Assembly (NCBI GenBank): GCA_017619335.1
Contig: JAFZSP010000033.1
Location: 124,001 to 188,000, forward strand
Reading direction: 5' to 3'
Source of the DNA: Bacteroidaceae bacterium
GTDB taxonomy: Bacteria > Bacteroidota > Bacteroidia > Bacteroidales > Bacteroidaceae
Length of the DNA: 64,000 nucleotides
In this document: piece by piece, positions 36,825-45,007 of the stretch
How the letters are laid out: each line of letters begins with the position of its first letter
Position numbering within the stretch: position 1 is the stretch's first letter
Translations under genes and position numbers: made by a program
Notes under the pieces: model-generated
What the model was told of the DNA's origin: nothing
The model's input: the letters and a program-made list of their open reading frames with translations, nothing else
Databases searched by the model: none

Positions 36825-37622
36825 TAGTATGTGTATGGGATTGGTGCGCACTTCTGTGTCATAGACAGACAGGTTGGGGGCTGCAGCTTCTATGACGCGG
36901 CGCAAAATATCACGCGTGTATTGCTCACTCTCGTAGTGCCCCAAGACAGCAATCTGCACCTGCTGCTCGTGGCCGTGCCAGATGTGATAATGCATCTCAC
37001 CGGTGAGGAAGGCATCTGCCTCAGCAGCAATGGCGGCATCCAACATGAAATCGCCTGCTCCGCCACAGATGGCCACGCTCTGTATGGGACGCTCCAACAG
37101 CTGGTTGTGCTGCAAGGCTTCCACACCAAAGGCCTGTTTGACGCGCTGCAAGAAAGCCAACGAATCCTCTGCCTCAGGCAGATAGCCCAAAACACCGCTG
37201 CCGGCTTTCACTTGATTACCGCCGGGCAGGGAGACGGTGCGTGGCTCCAGGAACTGCACATCGATGAGTCCCAAGCGCTCCGCAATGCAGAAGTTCACGC
37301 CATCCTCGGCATTGTCCAAGTTGGTGTGGGCAGCATAGATGCAGAGGTCGTTCTTCACCGCCATTCTGACACAACGTTCCACCAGCGTGTGGTTGGTCAC
37401 ATGTTTGAGCCCATGAAAGAGCAACGGATGGTGACACACCACTAAGTTGCATCCCAAATCCACCGCCTCGGCGAGGACGTCCTCCGTCACGTCGAGACAC
37501 AATAATACCCCCGAGACCTCCGCCTCTGTCAATCCACATTGCAGGCCCGCATTATCATAGCTTTCCTGCAAGGGCAGAGGCGCGAATCGCTCAAGGGCTG
37601 CAATGATTTCCTTGATTTTCAC
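36822..37622 (-). CDS. Nif3-like dinuclear metal-centre protein
   Basis: 266 residues from GTG 37620-37622, reading VKIKEIIAALERFAPLPLQE, which matches the family N-terminus; the longer ATG frame runs through promoter sequence. Metal ligands are seen in VVCHHPLLFHG and LTGEMHYHIWHG. Family members form hexamers with two metals and are sometimes labelled GTP cyclohydrolase 1 type 2, but the substrate is uncertain. A -7 box TACCTTTG is at 37654-37647. Confidence 0.88.
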   Translation of the reverse strand: MKIKEIIAALERFAPLPLQESYDNAGLQCGLTEAEVSGVLLCLDVTEDVLAEAVDLGCNLVVCHHPLLFHGLKHVTNHTLVERCVRMAVKNDLCIYAAHTNLDNAEDGVNFCIAERLGLIDVQFLEPRTVSLPGGNQVKAGSGVLGYLPEAEDSLAFLQRVKQAFGVEALQHNQLLERPIQSVAICGGAGDFMLDAAIAAEADAFLTGEMHYHIWHGHEQQVQIAVLGHYESEQYTRDILRRVIEAAAPNLSVYDTEVRTNPIHIL

Positions 37623-37657
37623 GTTTGTTTTGCGCTTTTGCGGGTGCAAAGGTACAA

Positions 37658-37692
37658 AAAAGTTTAAAGTTATAAGTCCAAAGTTGAAAGTT
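37658..37692. repeat. 7-bp array in the divergent promoter region
   Basis: AAAAGTT, TAAAGTT, ATAAGTC, CAAAGTT, GAAAGTT. Confidence 0.8.
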
Positions 37693-37728
37693 TTTTCCCT
37701 TTCGTGTCCTTTTTTCAATCTTTTTATG

Positions 37729-37736
37729 TATTTTTG
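37729..37736 (+). promoter_or_regulatory. Probable -7 element for the DUF308 gene
   Basis: TATTTTTG lies 74 bases before the start. The -33 region (TTTC near 37700) is only a partial match. Confidence 0.45.
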
Positions 37737-37763
37737 CCCCGAGAAACAACCATCAACACCTTT

Positions 37764-37805
37764 ATTAATTGTCAATAGTCCATTGTCCATTATCAATTAT
37801 ACATT
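37764..37805. repeat. 7-bp array forming the DUF308 leader
   Basis: ATTAATT, GTCAATA, GTCCATT, GTCCATT, ATCAATT, ATACATT end four bases before the ATG at 37810; no Shine-Dalgarno sequence is present. Confidence 0.85.
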
Positions 37806-37809
37806 CAAT

Positions 37810-38550
37810 ATGCGCCTTCTCACCACTTACATTCTTCGCGCCCTGTGCGCCCTGGCCGTAGGCTTCCTGCTGGTCAGCAATCCCACGGAAATGACGGCTG
37901 TGCTGGTTCAAATTATTGGCGGCCTCTTCATCCTGTCCGGAATCATCGCCTTCATAGGCTATTTCATCACCAGATTCCGCACCCATCAAGCCCGTCAGCG
38001 CCTGGCAGCCCTGGCTGACGTCTCGGCAGCAGAGATTCACATCCCTTCACCATCCACCATCAGCCTCATCGTGGGAGTCGGTTCTGTGGCGTTGGGTGTG
38101 TTCCTCATTCTGAACCCATCGTTGTTTATCCACATTCTCATGTATGTGCTGGGTGCCCTTTTGGTGCTGTTAGGATTCTACCAACTGACCACCCTCATCG
38201 TTGCACGCCGCGTGGCACCGTTGTCATTCTCTCTCTTTGTGCTGCCCGTACTGGTGGCAGCTGCTGGCGTTTTTGTAGTCTGCAAGCCATTACAAGCTGC
38301 TGCCCTACCCTTCGTCATCTTGGGTGTTGCCTATATCTTATATGGTGTCACAGAGCTCTTCTACGGTCTGCGGCTCTACCGCTTCCAGCGGCAATGGGAA
38401 GCAGATCAGGCTGCCATTCAGGATGTCAAAGAAGCCCAGGCAGAAGACATCACAGACGCCGTCTATACAGAAGATAGCCCAACAGATTCACAGGACTTTA
38501 CTGTGCCATCATCCCCTGCATCTCTTCCATCACCTGACAAGCCTCTTTAA
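37810..38550 (+). CDS. DUF308 (HdeD-like) membrane protein
   Basis: 246 residues from ATG 37810 (MRLLTTYILRALCALAVGFL). Six hydrophobic helices are arranged as repeated helix pairs with NPxxxxxxLxxxxGxxxLxxG features (VSNPTEMTAVLVQIIGGLFI, LNPSLFIHILMYVLGALLVL). The last 50 residues are acidic and probably cytoplasmic. Function is not established. Its 3' end overlaps the mfd 3' end by 53 bases on the opposite strand. Confidence 0.83.
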   Translation: MRLLTTYILRALCALAVGFLLVSNPTEMTAVLVQIIGGLFILSGIIAFIGYFITRFRTHQARQRLAALADVSAAEIHIPSPSTISLIVGVGSVALGVFLILNPSLFIHILMYVLGALLVLLGFYQLTTLIVARRVAPLSFSLFVLPVLVAAAGVFVVCKPLQAAALPFVILGVAYILYGVTELFYGLRLYRFQRQWEADQAAIQDVKEAQAEDITDAVYTEDSPTDSQDFTVPSSPASLPSPDKPL

Positions 38551-41500
38551 CGCTGTTCACTCCTCTGATGAGCATAGAGCGACGCCCTTTTACCTCGTCC
38601 AACTGACAGTCCGCTGCATGCAAGGAGAAATAGGTGATGCACTGCCCGAAAGCAGGTGACTGGAAGAAGGGTGAATCGTCGTCTTTCACGAAATAGAGAC
38701 GCAGACGGCCATTCTTCAACATCACTCGTTCGGCACCGAAATACTTGCCCAGTCGGCGCAACTTGACCACACGTATCAGCTCCTCGGCTTCCTCGGGAAT
38801 AGGCCCGAATCGGTCGAGGAGTCGGCGTCTGTAGGCCTCCACAGCCTCATCGGTCTCCAGCCCGTCCAACTCACGGTAGAGCAACATACGTTCTGTACTT
38901 CCCGGGACAAAGCGCTCAGGGAAAGACATCTGCATATCACTCTCCAATTGACACTCATCCACGAAATCTTCACCACTCACGACCTCGCCTGTTCTCACCT
39001 GTTCGGCATATAACTCCTTGAATTCCTCGTTCTTGAGCTCCTTTACTGCCTCGCTGAGAATCTTCTGATAGGTCTCATAGCCCAGGTCTGCGATGAAGCC
39101 GCTCTGCTCGGCGCCCAGGAGGTTGCCCGCACCACGTATGTCCAGGTCTTGCATGGCAATGTGTATCCCCGAGCCCAAATCCGAGAAGTTCTCGATGGCT
39201 TGCAGACGGCGACGGCTCTCCTGCGGCAGCGCTGCCAAAGGCGGTGCCAGCAGGTAGCAGAAAGCTTTCTTGTTGCTTCGTCCCACGCGGCCACGCATCT
39301 GGTGCAAGTCGGAAAGACCGAAGTTCTGCGCACTACAGATGATAATGGTGTTGGCATTGGGAATATCTAAGCCGCTCTCGATAATGGTGGTGGAGATAAG
39401 CACATCATAGTCGTAGGAAGCAAAGGCAATCATCACCCGTTCCAGTTCCTCTGTAGGCATCTGCCCGTGCCCCACAGCCACGCGCGCGTCGGGTACATAT
39501 TTATGTATGAGGGTTTCCAGCTCGGGCAGTCCGGAGATTCGATTGTTCACGATGAACACCTGTCCGTTGCGGCTCATCTCGAAGTTCACAGCCTCGGCGA
39601 TGACTTCCGGGGAGAAAGTATGCACCTCTGTCTGTATGGGATAGCGATTGGGCGGCGGGGTTTGGATAACACTGAGGTCACGTGCTCCCATCAGCGAGAA
39701 CTGCAGGGTGCGAGGAATCGGAGTAGCGGTGAGTGTCAGGGTATCCACGTTCACCTTCATCTGGCGCAGCTTTTCCTTGGTGGCAACACCGAATTTCTGT
39801 TCCTCGTCAATGATGAGCAGTCCCAAGTCCTTGAACTTCACGCTCTTGCCAATGAGTTTATGGGTTCCCACAAGGATGTCAATCTTTCCTGCAGCCAAGT
39901 CCTCCAATATTTCCTTCGTCTGCTTGGCTGTTCGGGCTCGAGTGAGGTAATCCACACGCACCGGCAAGTCCTTGAGACGGTCGGAGAAGGTGTGGAAGTG
40001 TTGATAGGCCAACACCGTCGTGGGTACCATCAAGGCTGTCTGTTTGCCATCCACTGCCGCCTTAAATGCTGCACGTACAGCCACTTCCGTCTTTCCGAAG
40101 CCCACGTCTCCGCAGATCAGGCGGTCCATCGGACGGCTTCGTTCCATATCAGCTTTTACGTCATTGGTGGCCTTCAACTGATCAGGGGTGTCTTCATAGA
40201 GGAAGCTGGCCTCCAGTTCGTGCTGCATGTAACTGTCTGGGCTGAAACGGAAGCCTTTCTCTTCACGCCGACGGCTGTAGAGCTGGATGAGGTCGCGAGC
40301 TATATCCTTGATCTTGGTCTTTGTGCGCTCCTTCATACGCTCCCAGGCACCTGTGCCAAGGCGGCTGATACGAGGCGGTTCGCCCTCCTTGCCCTTGTAC
40401 TTCGAGACCTTGTGCAGGGCGTGGATGGATACATAGACCACATCGTCGTGGTCGTAGGTGATTTTGATCATCTCCTGAAGGTGCCCGTCGGCCTGTGGTA
40501 CGCGGATGAGTCCTCCGAAACGTCCTATTCCATGATCCACATGCACCACATAGTCTCCCACCTCAAACTCCTGCAACTCCTTGAGCGACAGGGCCACCTT
40601 GCCGCCTCTGGCGCGATCACTGCGAAGGTTATATTTATGGAATCTGTCAAAGATTTGGTGATCTGTGAAGCAGCAGATTTTCAGCTTGTTATCCGCAAAT
40701 CCCTCATGCAATGTTTTAGAGACAGGCGTGAAGGGGATGTGGGTCTCCTCAAAGATGGCCTTCAGGCGGTCTGTCTGCTTAGCAGAATCCGCTAAGATGT
40801 AAATGGTGTAGCCCTGTGCCAAGTAGTCCTTGAAGGTCTTACCCACCAGCTCGAAGTTCTTGTGGAAGATGGGTTGGGCGGTGGTGGAGAAGGACAAAGA
40901 GGCCCCTCCCCTGGTTGTTCCCTTGTTAGTGAGAGGAGAAGGCTGGGCAGCGGCCGTGAATTCCACTCGTCTGAAATCTGTAAAGCCACTTTCAAAAGTC
41001 TGAGCATCAATGAGTAGTAAGTCTTTACTGAGAGGCGTTACATCTGTGCGAGACGCATTTCCCTCCTTGGCAGAAGATGTGAGGGGACGGGTCTCTCTTT
41101 CTTCAACAATTGCCTGCTGACTGAAGCCCTCTTCCCAAATTTGTCCGATGCGCTCTGTCACAAAGGTAAAGTCCTTGGCCACCAGCACGGTATCCTCTGG
41201 CAACAGGCGGCACAGCGGCACACGTTCCTCCTGTTCTCCGCTCAACTCTGGAACTAAGGAAATCAGCTCCCGCTGACCACGACTCAGCTGGCTTTCCACC
41301 TCAAAAGTGCGGATAGAATCCACCTCATCTCCGAAGAAATCAATGCGATAGGGGTACTCACTGGAAAACGAAAACACATCCACTAAAGATCCCCTGACAG
41401 AAAACTGCCCAGGTTCATAGACATAATCGGTCCGTTGAAAGCCGAATGACATCAATGTCTCTTCCACAAAAGAGAGGTCCACCCGCTCTCCTACCCTCAA

Positions 41501-41956
41501 CTGCAGTGTTCTCTCATCCAGTGTCTTGCGGGACACCACGCGCTCTGCCAACGCCTCGGGGTAGGTGACGATGAAGAAATCATTCATCATCAATCTCGAC
41601 AGCACCTCCGTGCGCAGGATTTCGCTGGCAGCGTCACGCTGTCCGAATTTCACGGCCCTGCGAAAAGAGGAAGGAAAGAACAGCACCTGCTGCTCGTCCA
41701 GCACCTGAACCATATCATGGTAGAAGTAACCCGCTTCCTCGGCATCATTCAGCACAAACAACAATGGTGGGAGGACAGCACCATCCTCTGCTTCCGAGGG
41801 CTGTTTTACAGCCTTCAACGCTGCAAACGCCAGTGCTGCCGAACTGCCTTGAAGGCCTGTGAGCTGCACCGCATTCTTATCACCGGTGAGCACCCTTTTC
41901 AAGGCACGCACCTGTGGGTGTCGAGCATAAAGCGCCTGTAAGTCTTTTATTTCCAT
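38498..41956 (-). CDS. mfd: Transcription-repair coupling factor
   Basis: 1152 residues. It has the UvrB-like N-terminal module (1-250), the RNA polymerase-interaction domain (about 455-540, VGDYVVHVDHGIGRFGGLIR) and a RecG-like translocase with MDRLICGDVGFGKTEVAVRA (Walker A) and DEEQ (LLIIDEEQKFG), then the C-terminal TRCF domain. It releases stalled RNA polymerase and recruits UvrA, also encoded in this window. Residues 300-365 contain two repeat-derived inserts (40895-40945 and 41035-41095). It follows the sialidase-like gene by 7 bases. Confidence 0.95.
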   Translation of the reverse strand: MEIKDLQALYARHPQVRALKRVLTGDKNAVQLTGLQGSSAALAFAALKAVKQPSEAEDGAVLPPLLFVLNDAEEAGYFYHDMVQVLDEQQVLFFPSSFRRAVKFGQRDAASEILRTEVLSRLMMNDFFIVTYPEALAERVVSRKTLDERTLQLRVGERVDLSFVEETLMSFGFQRTDYVYEPGQFSVRGSLVDVFSFSSEYPYRIDFFGDEVDSIRTFEVESQLSRGQRELISLVPELSGEQEERVPLCRLLPEDTVLVAKDFTFVTERIGQIWEEGFSQQAIVEERETRPLTSSAKEGNASRTDVTPLSKDLLLIDAQTFESGFTDFRRVEFTAAAQPSPLTNKGTTRGGASLSFSTTAQPIFHKNFELVGKTFKDYLAQGYTIYILADSAKQTDRLKAIFEETHIPFTPVSKTLHEGFADNKLKICCFTDHQIFDRFHKYNLRSDRARGGKVALSLKELQEFEVGDYVVHVDHGIGRFGGLIRVPQADGHLQEMIKITYDHDDVVYVSIHALHKVSKYKGKEGEPPRISRLGTGAWERMKERTKTKIKDIARDLIQLYSRRREEKGFRFSPDSYMQHELEASFLYEDTPDQLKATNDVKADMERSRPMDRLICGDVGFGKTEVAVRAAFKAAVDGKQTALMVPTTVLAYQHFHTFSDRLKDLPVRVDYLTRARTAKQTKEILEDLAAGKIDILVGTHKLIGKSVKFKDLGLLIIDEEQKFGVATKEKLRQMKVNVDTLTLTATPIPRTLQFSLMGARDLSVIQTPPPNRYPIQTEVHTFSPEVIAEAVNFEMSRNGQVFIVNNRISGLPELETLIHKYVPDARVAVGHGQMPTEELERVMIAFASYDYDVLISTTIIESGLDIPNANTIIICSAQNFGLSDLHQMRGRVGRSNKKAFCYLLAPPLAALPQESRRRLQAIENFSDLGSGIHIAMQDLDIRGAGNLLGAEQSGFIADLGYETYQKILSEAVKELKNEEFKELYAEQVRTGEVVSGEDFVDECQLESDMQMSFPERFVPGSTERMLLYRELDGLETDEAVEAYRRRLLDRFGPIPEEAEELIRVVKLRRLGKYFGAERVMLKNGRLRLYFVKDDDSPFFQSPAFGQCITYFSLHAADCQLDEVKGRRSMLIRGVNSVKEACQVMEEMQGMMAQ
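40895..41095. repeat. Two in-frame palindromic inserts in mfd
   Basis: One segment (40895-40945) reads GGCCCCTCCCCTGG...GAGAGGAGAAGGCT; the other (41035-41095) reads CCCTCCTTGGCAGAAGATG...GGGGACGGGTCTC. Both resemble the C/T-rich family and give low-complexity peptide QPSPLTNKGTTRGGA and TSSAKEGNASRTDVTPLSKD in a region usually short. Confidence 0.55.
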
Positions 41957-41963
41957 CGGGTTG

Positions 41964-43049
41964 TCAATCCTCCAACAGAACTTGAGCGTATTTTATTTTC
42001 TTCCTGTTCCAGGTGTAAATAATGTGCAGGGCACCGTCGGCCTCGATAATACTGGGGTAGGAGAACTCGCCCGCCTCATCTTCCAAGGTGAGCACATCTT
42101 GCCACTGCAGGCCGTCACGGGAAAGCGCCAACGTCAGGGGCGTACGCAGTCCGAACTCCGCGCTGCGGGCTTTGCCCACAGGGTTATAAACCATCGCGAA
42201 AAGGCCGTTGCTGAGCGTCACGCAGTCGATGCCGGAATTATTGTTGGGGATTTCTGTCAGCTGTTCAGGTTCCCAGGAAAGACCGCCATCATGGCTGCGC
42301 GTGGAGGAGAGGAAACCGTTCTTCGTGCGGCACAAGGCCTGCAACGAGCCGTCCTCGTGGATGAGGATGGTTGGTTGGATGGAGACGATGGTGTCTGCCG
42401 AGGGGACCGTGATGTATTGCCAACTTTTTCCGCCGTCATCAGACACTTCAAAATGAATCTGCCAGCGCACACTCTCGTCACTGGAAGGAGCAATAATGCG
42501 GTTTCCGACAGAGACAGGCTTGTTCTTGATGGCGCCCAAGAAGGGGAAGTCGCCCTGTGGGCCTTGAAAACGCCCCAACTGTTCGGGTTCACTCCACGTG
42601 CGCCCACCGTCACGACTGCGCATCAGGTGTCCCACCCAGTCCTTGATGTAGATACCTGTCTTGTAGAACAGTAGCAGTTCTCCGTTGTCTCCTGGCACCT
42701 GATAAAGGACGGGGTTCCAGCACGGGTGCTGCACAGTGTCACCCACTTCGCCCTGAGCCACACAGACAGGTGCTGTCCACGTGGTATCATTCTTTCCCTT
42801 ACGGCAGAGCCAGATACAGACATCATTGCTGCCCTCATGATTGCCGCCGAAGAAAGCGGCCACCAAATCTCCGTCGGGCAGTGCCTCGATAGTGGCAGCG
42901 TGGCAGGAAGGGAAAGGAGCGTTTTCATACAGGAACTGACTGCACACAAGGCGGCAGGGAATTTCTGCCAGATTGGAGTCGGCAGCAGGCCGACGGGCAC
43001 ACTGTGTCAGGCAGAAAAGAAGAGCAATCAATAAAGTAAAATGTTTCAT
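41964..43049 (-). CDS. Sialidase-like BNR-repeat lipoprotein
   Basis: 361 residues. Lipobox LTQC near residue 17. Three Asp-box motifs are visible: SRDGGRTWSE, SDDGGKSWQY and SHDGGLSWEP, defining a six-bladed propeller of the BNR_2 exo-sialidase type. The bacterial FRIP motif is not obvious, so the true sugar may differ from sialic acid. It is anchored to the envelope. A -7 box TAACTTTG (43085-43078) lies upstream. It is upstream of mfd in an apparent operon. Confidence 0.8.
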   Translation of the reverse strand: MKHFTLLIALLFCLTQCARRPAADSNLAEIPCRLVCSQFLYENAPFPSCHAATIEALPDGDLVAAFFGGNHEGSNDVCIWLCRKGKNDTTWTAPVCVAQGEVGDTVQHPCWNPVLYQVPGDNGELLLFYKTGIYIKDWVGHLMRSRDGGRTWSEPEQLGRFQGPQGDFPFLGAIKNKPVSVGNRIIAPSSDESVRWQIHFEVSDDGGKSWQYITVPSADTIVSIQPTILIHEDGSLQALCRTKNGFLSSTRSHDGGLSWEPEQLTEIPNNNSGIDCVTLSNGLFAMVYNPVGKARSAEFGLRTPLTLALSRDGLQWQDVLTLEDEAGEFSYPSIIEADGALHIIYTWNRKKIKYAQVLLED

Positions 43050-43133
43050 TTCTGATGATAGTTTGTCAAATAGGCCACAAAGTTACAAATTATTTCTGAG
43101 ATTTGATGCCTGAAAACCCAGAAAATGAAAAAA

Positions 43134-43168
43134 GTGAATTGTGAATTATGAATTATTAATTGTGGATG
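43134..43168. repeat. 7-bp array upstream of rhaD promoter
   Basis: GTGAATT, GTGAATT, ATGAATT, ATTAATT, GTGGATG. Confidence 0.8.
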
Positions 43169-43188
43169 GTGTTTTTTTCCCGATTTTC

Positions 43189-43219
43189 TTTGCCATTCGC
43201 CAAATAATCACTATTTTTG
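43189..43219 (+). promoter_or_regulatory. Bacteroidota-type promoter for rhaD
   Basis: TTTG (43189-43192) and TATTTTTG (43212-43219) are 19 bases apart, 37 bases before the start. Confidence 0.7.
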
Positions 43220-43256
43220 CAGCGAAAAAGACATCACAATAAAACATTTACTACTC

Positions 43257-44069
43257 ATGGAAAGTATTCTCACAGGACGCCCCGCACTGAAAAAAGTCGT
43301 GGAGAGCGTGGCCGAGGTGGCCGGTTACCTCTGGCAGAAAGGATGGGCCGAGCGCAACGGCGGCAACATTACCGTAAACATTACAGAACAGGTGGACGAT
43401 GCCGTGCGGCAGCTGCCGGCCATTTCTCCCGTCTATCAGATTGGTACTACCCTGCCCCACCTGCAGGGATGCTATTTTTACTGTAAAGGAACCAATATGC
43501 GTATGCGAGACCTGGCCCGCTGGCCGATGGACAACGGCAGCGTCATTCGCATTCTGGACGACTGCGCCAGCTACGTCATCATCGCCGACAAGCCGGTGAA
43601 ACCCACCAGCGAGCTGCCCTCCCACCTGGCCGTGCACAACTACTTGCTGGCCAAGGGTTCGCCCTACCGCGCCAGCGTACACACCCACCCCATTGAACTC
43701 GTGGCGCTGACCCACAACAAATGCTTCATGGAGAAAGACGTGGCCACCCGCCTGCTGTGGTCTATGATACCCGAGACAAAGGCCTTCTGCCCGCGCGGAC
43801 TCGGGATGGTGCCCTATATGCTGCCCTCCAGCGTGGAACTGGCCGACGCCACCATCCGTGCGCTTGATGATGACTATGATGTGGTGATGTGGGAGAAGCA
43901 TGGCGTCTTCGCGGTGGATGTGGATGTGATGGCCGCCTTCGACCAAATCGATGTCCTCAACAAGTCGGCCCTCATCTACATCGCAGCCAAGAATATGGGG
44001 TTCGAACCCGACGGCATGAGCGATGCACAGATGAAGGAGCTCTCCGACGTTTTTGGCCTGCCCAAATAG
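43257..44069 (+). CDS. rhaD: Rhamnulose-1-phosphate aldolase
   Basis: 270 residues, normal length. WAERNGGNITVNIT is the phosphate-binding N-terminal part, SVHTHPIELVAL carries the two zinc histidines and WEKHGVFAVDVD the third. It splits rhamnulose 1-phosphate into dihydroxyacetone phosphate and lactaldehyde. The kinase and isomerase genes are not in the window, so this is a separated piece of the rhamnose pathway. Confidence 0.92.
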   Translation: MESILTGRPALKKVVESVAEVAGYLWQKGWAERNGGNITVNITEQVDDAVRQLPAISPVYQIGTTLPHLQGCYFYCKGTNMRMRDLARWPMDNGSVIRILDDCASYVIIADKPVKPTSELPSHLAVHNYLLAKGSPYRASVHTHPIELVALTHNKCFMEKDVATRLLWSMIPETKAFCPRGLGMVPYMLPSSVELADATIRALDDDYDVVMWEKHGVFAVDVDVMAAFDQIDVLNKSALIYIAAKNMGFEPDGMSDAQMKELSDVFGLPK

Positions 44070-44105
44070 GCCTCCCTTCACAAGAGATCAATACAATCAA
44101 GGATA

Positions 44106-45005
44106 TTAACTATCCAGAAAAGGACGAAGCTCTTCGGGGTTTCGTCCTTTGCGACGTGCATAGTCGAGAAGTTGGTCTTCGCCGATGTGACCCACGGCGA
44201 AATAATGTGCCTCGGGGTGTGCAATCATTAGTCCGCTGACGCTGGCGTGAGGCTGCATGGCACCGTTCTCTGTGAGCCGGATGCCTATGGCAAAGAAGTC
44301 TATGAGGCGATTGAGGTCGAAATTGAGACTCTGGTCGGGAAGTGAAGGGTATCCCACAGCGGGACGGATACCCTGGAAACGTTCAGCATGAAGATCGGCG
44401 ATGGAGAGGTTCTCATCGGGTGCGTACCCCCAGTAGAACCGGCGGATGGCCTGGTGTGCCCGTTCGATGGCCGCTTCAGCAAGACGGTCGGCCAGGGTCT
44501 GACAGAGGAGGTGGCGGTAGTCGTCCTCGCCGCGGAAAGACTGCTCTATCGCCTCGTCTGCCGAAGCAGCAAAGACCCCAATCCGGTCTGTCTTACCCTC
44601 TTCATTAACGGGGCGGATGAAGTCGGCCAGGCAAAGGAAGGGCGGCGTCTGCTGACGCAGGAAAGAGAGGCGTGAATGATTTATTTTGCATTGTTCATTA
44701 TGAATTAGAACATCTTCCCCGTCGCTGTTACAGGGGAAAAGATCGAAGCGGACGTGCGTGCTGAAACCCTGTTCGCCCAAGTAGGTCAACATCCGTTGCG
44801 CTTCCTTGTGGAGTTGCATGGCTTCTGCGGCTCGTGGCCGGTCTTCTTGAGGAAAGTTGGCCAACCACATAGCCCTGCAGGAGTCACAGCCATGCACTTG
44901 GGCAATGGCAGCAAAGCGAGCAGGAAACCCCCAGGCGTGGAAGAAATAGGACCAGTTGATGTAGTCCGCAACGTCTTGAATGGAATAGTGAAGAGTCTGT
45001 GGCAT
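44106..45005 (-). CDS. Free-standing methionine synthase (MetH) reactivation domain protein
   Basis: 299 residues corresponding to the C-terminal S-adenosylmethionine-binding activation domain of B12-dependent methionine synthase, without the catalytic or cobalamin modules. FQGIRPAVGYPSLPDQS is the family RPAxGYP segment, although the usual CPDH is LPDQ. Residues 98-108 (LIHNEQCKINH) come from a 7-bp array. It starts 2 bases after pyrC. It may reactivate a split MetH encoded elsewhere. Confidence 0.8.
   Translation of the reverse strand: MPQTLHYSIQDVADYINWSYFFHAWGFPARFAAIAQVHGCDSCRAMWLANFPQEDRPRAAEAMQLHKEAQRMLTYLGEQGFSTHVRFDLFPCNSDGEDVLIHNEQCKINHSRLSFLRQQTPPFLCLADFIRPVNEEGKTDRIGVFAASADEAIEQSFRGEDDYRHLLCQTLADRLAEAAIERAHQAIRRFYWGYAPDENLSIADLHAERFQGIRPAVGYPSLPDQSLNFDLNRLIDFFAIGIRLTENGAMQPHASVSGLMIAHPEAHYFAVGHIGEDQLLDYARRKGRNPEELRPFLDS
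44119..44150. terminator. Hairpin at the convergent rhaD / MetH-activation ends
   Basis: AAAGGACGAA pairs with TTCGTCCTTT around a 12-base loop. It lies inside the last codons of the minus-strand gene and 50 bases after the rhaD stop, where it can serve as its terminator. Confidence 0.6.
44684..44711. repeat. 7-bp array inside the MetH-activation gene
   Basis: TTTTGCA, TTGTTCA, TTATGAA, TTAGAAC, read in frame in a surface-loop position. Confidence 0.5.
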
Positions 45006-45007
45006 GA

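Noticed and set aside
39467-40795. 442-residue plus frame inside mfd
   Set aside because: Antisense shadow of conserved Mfd motifs.
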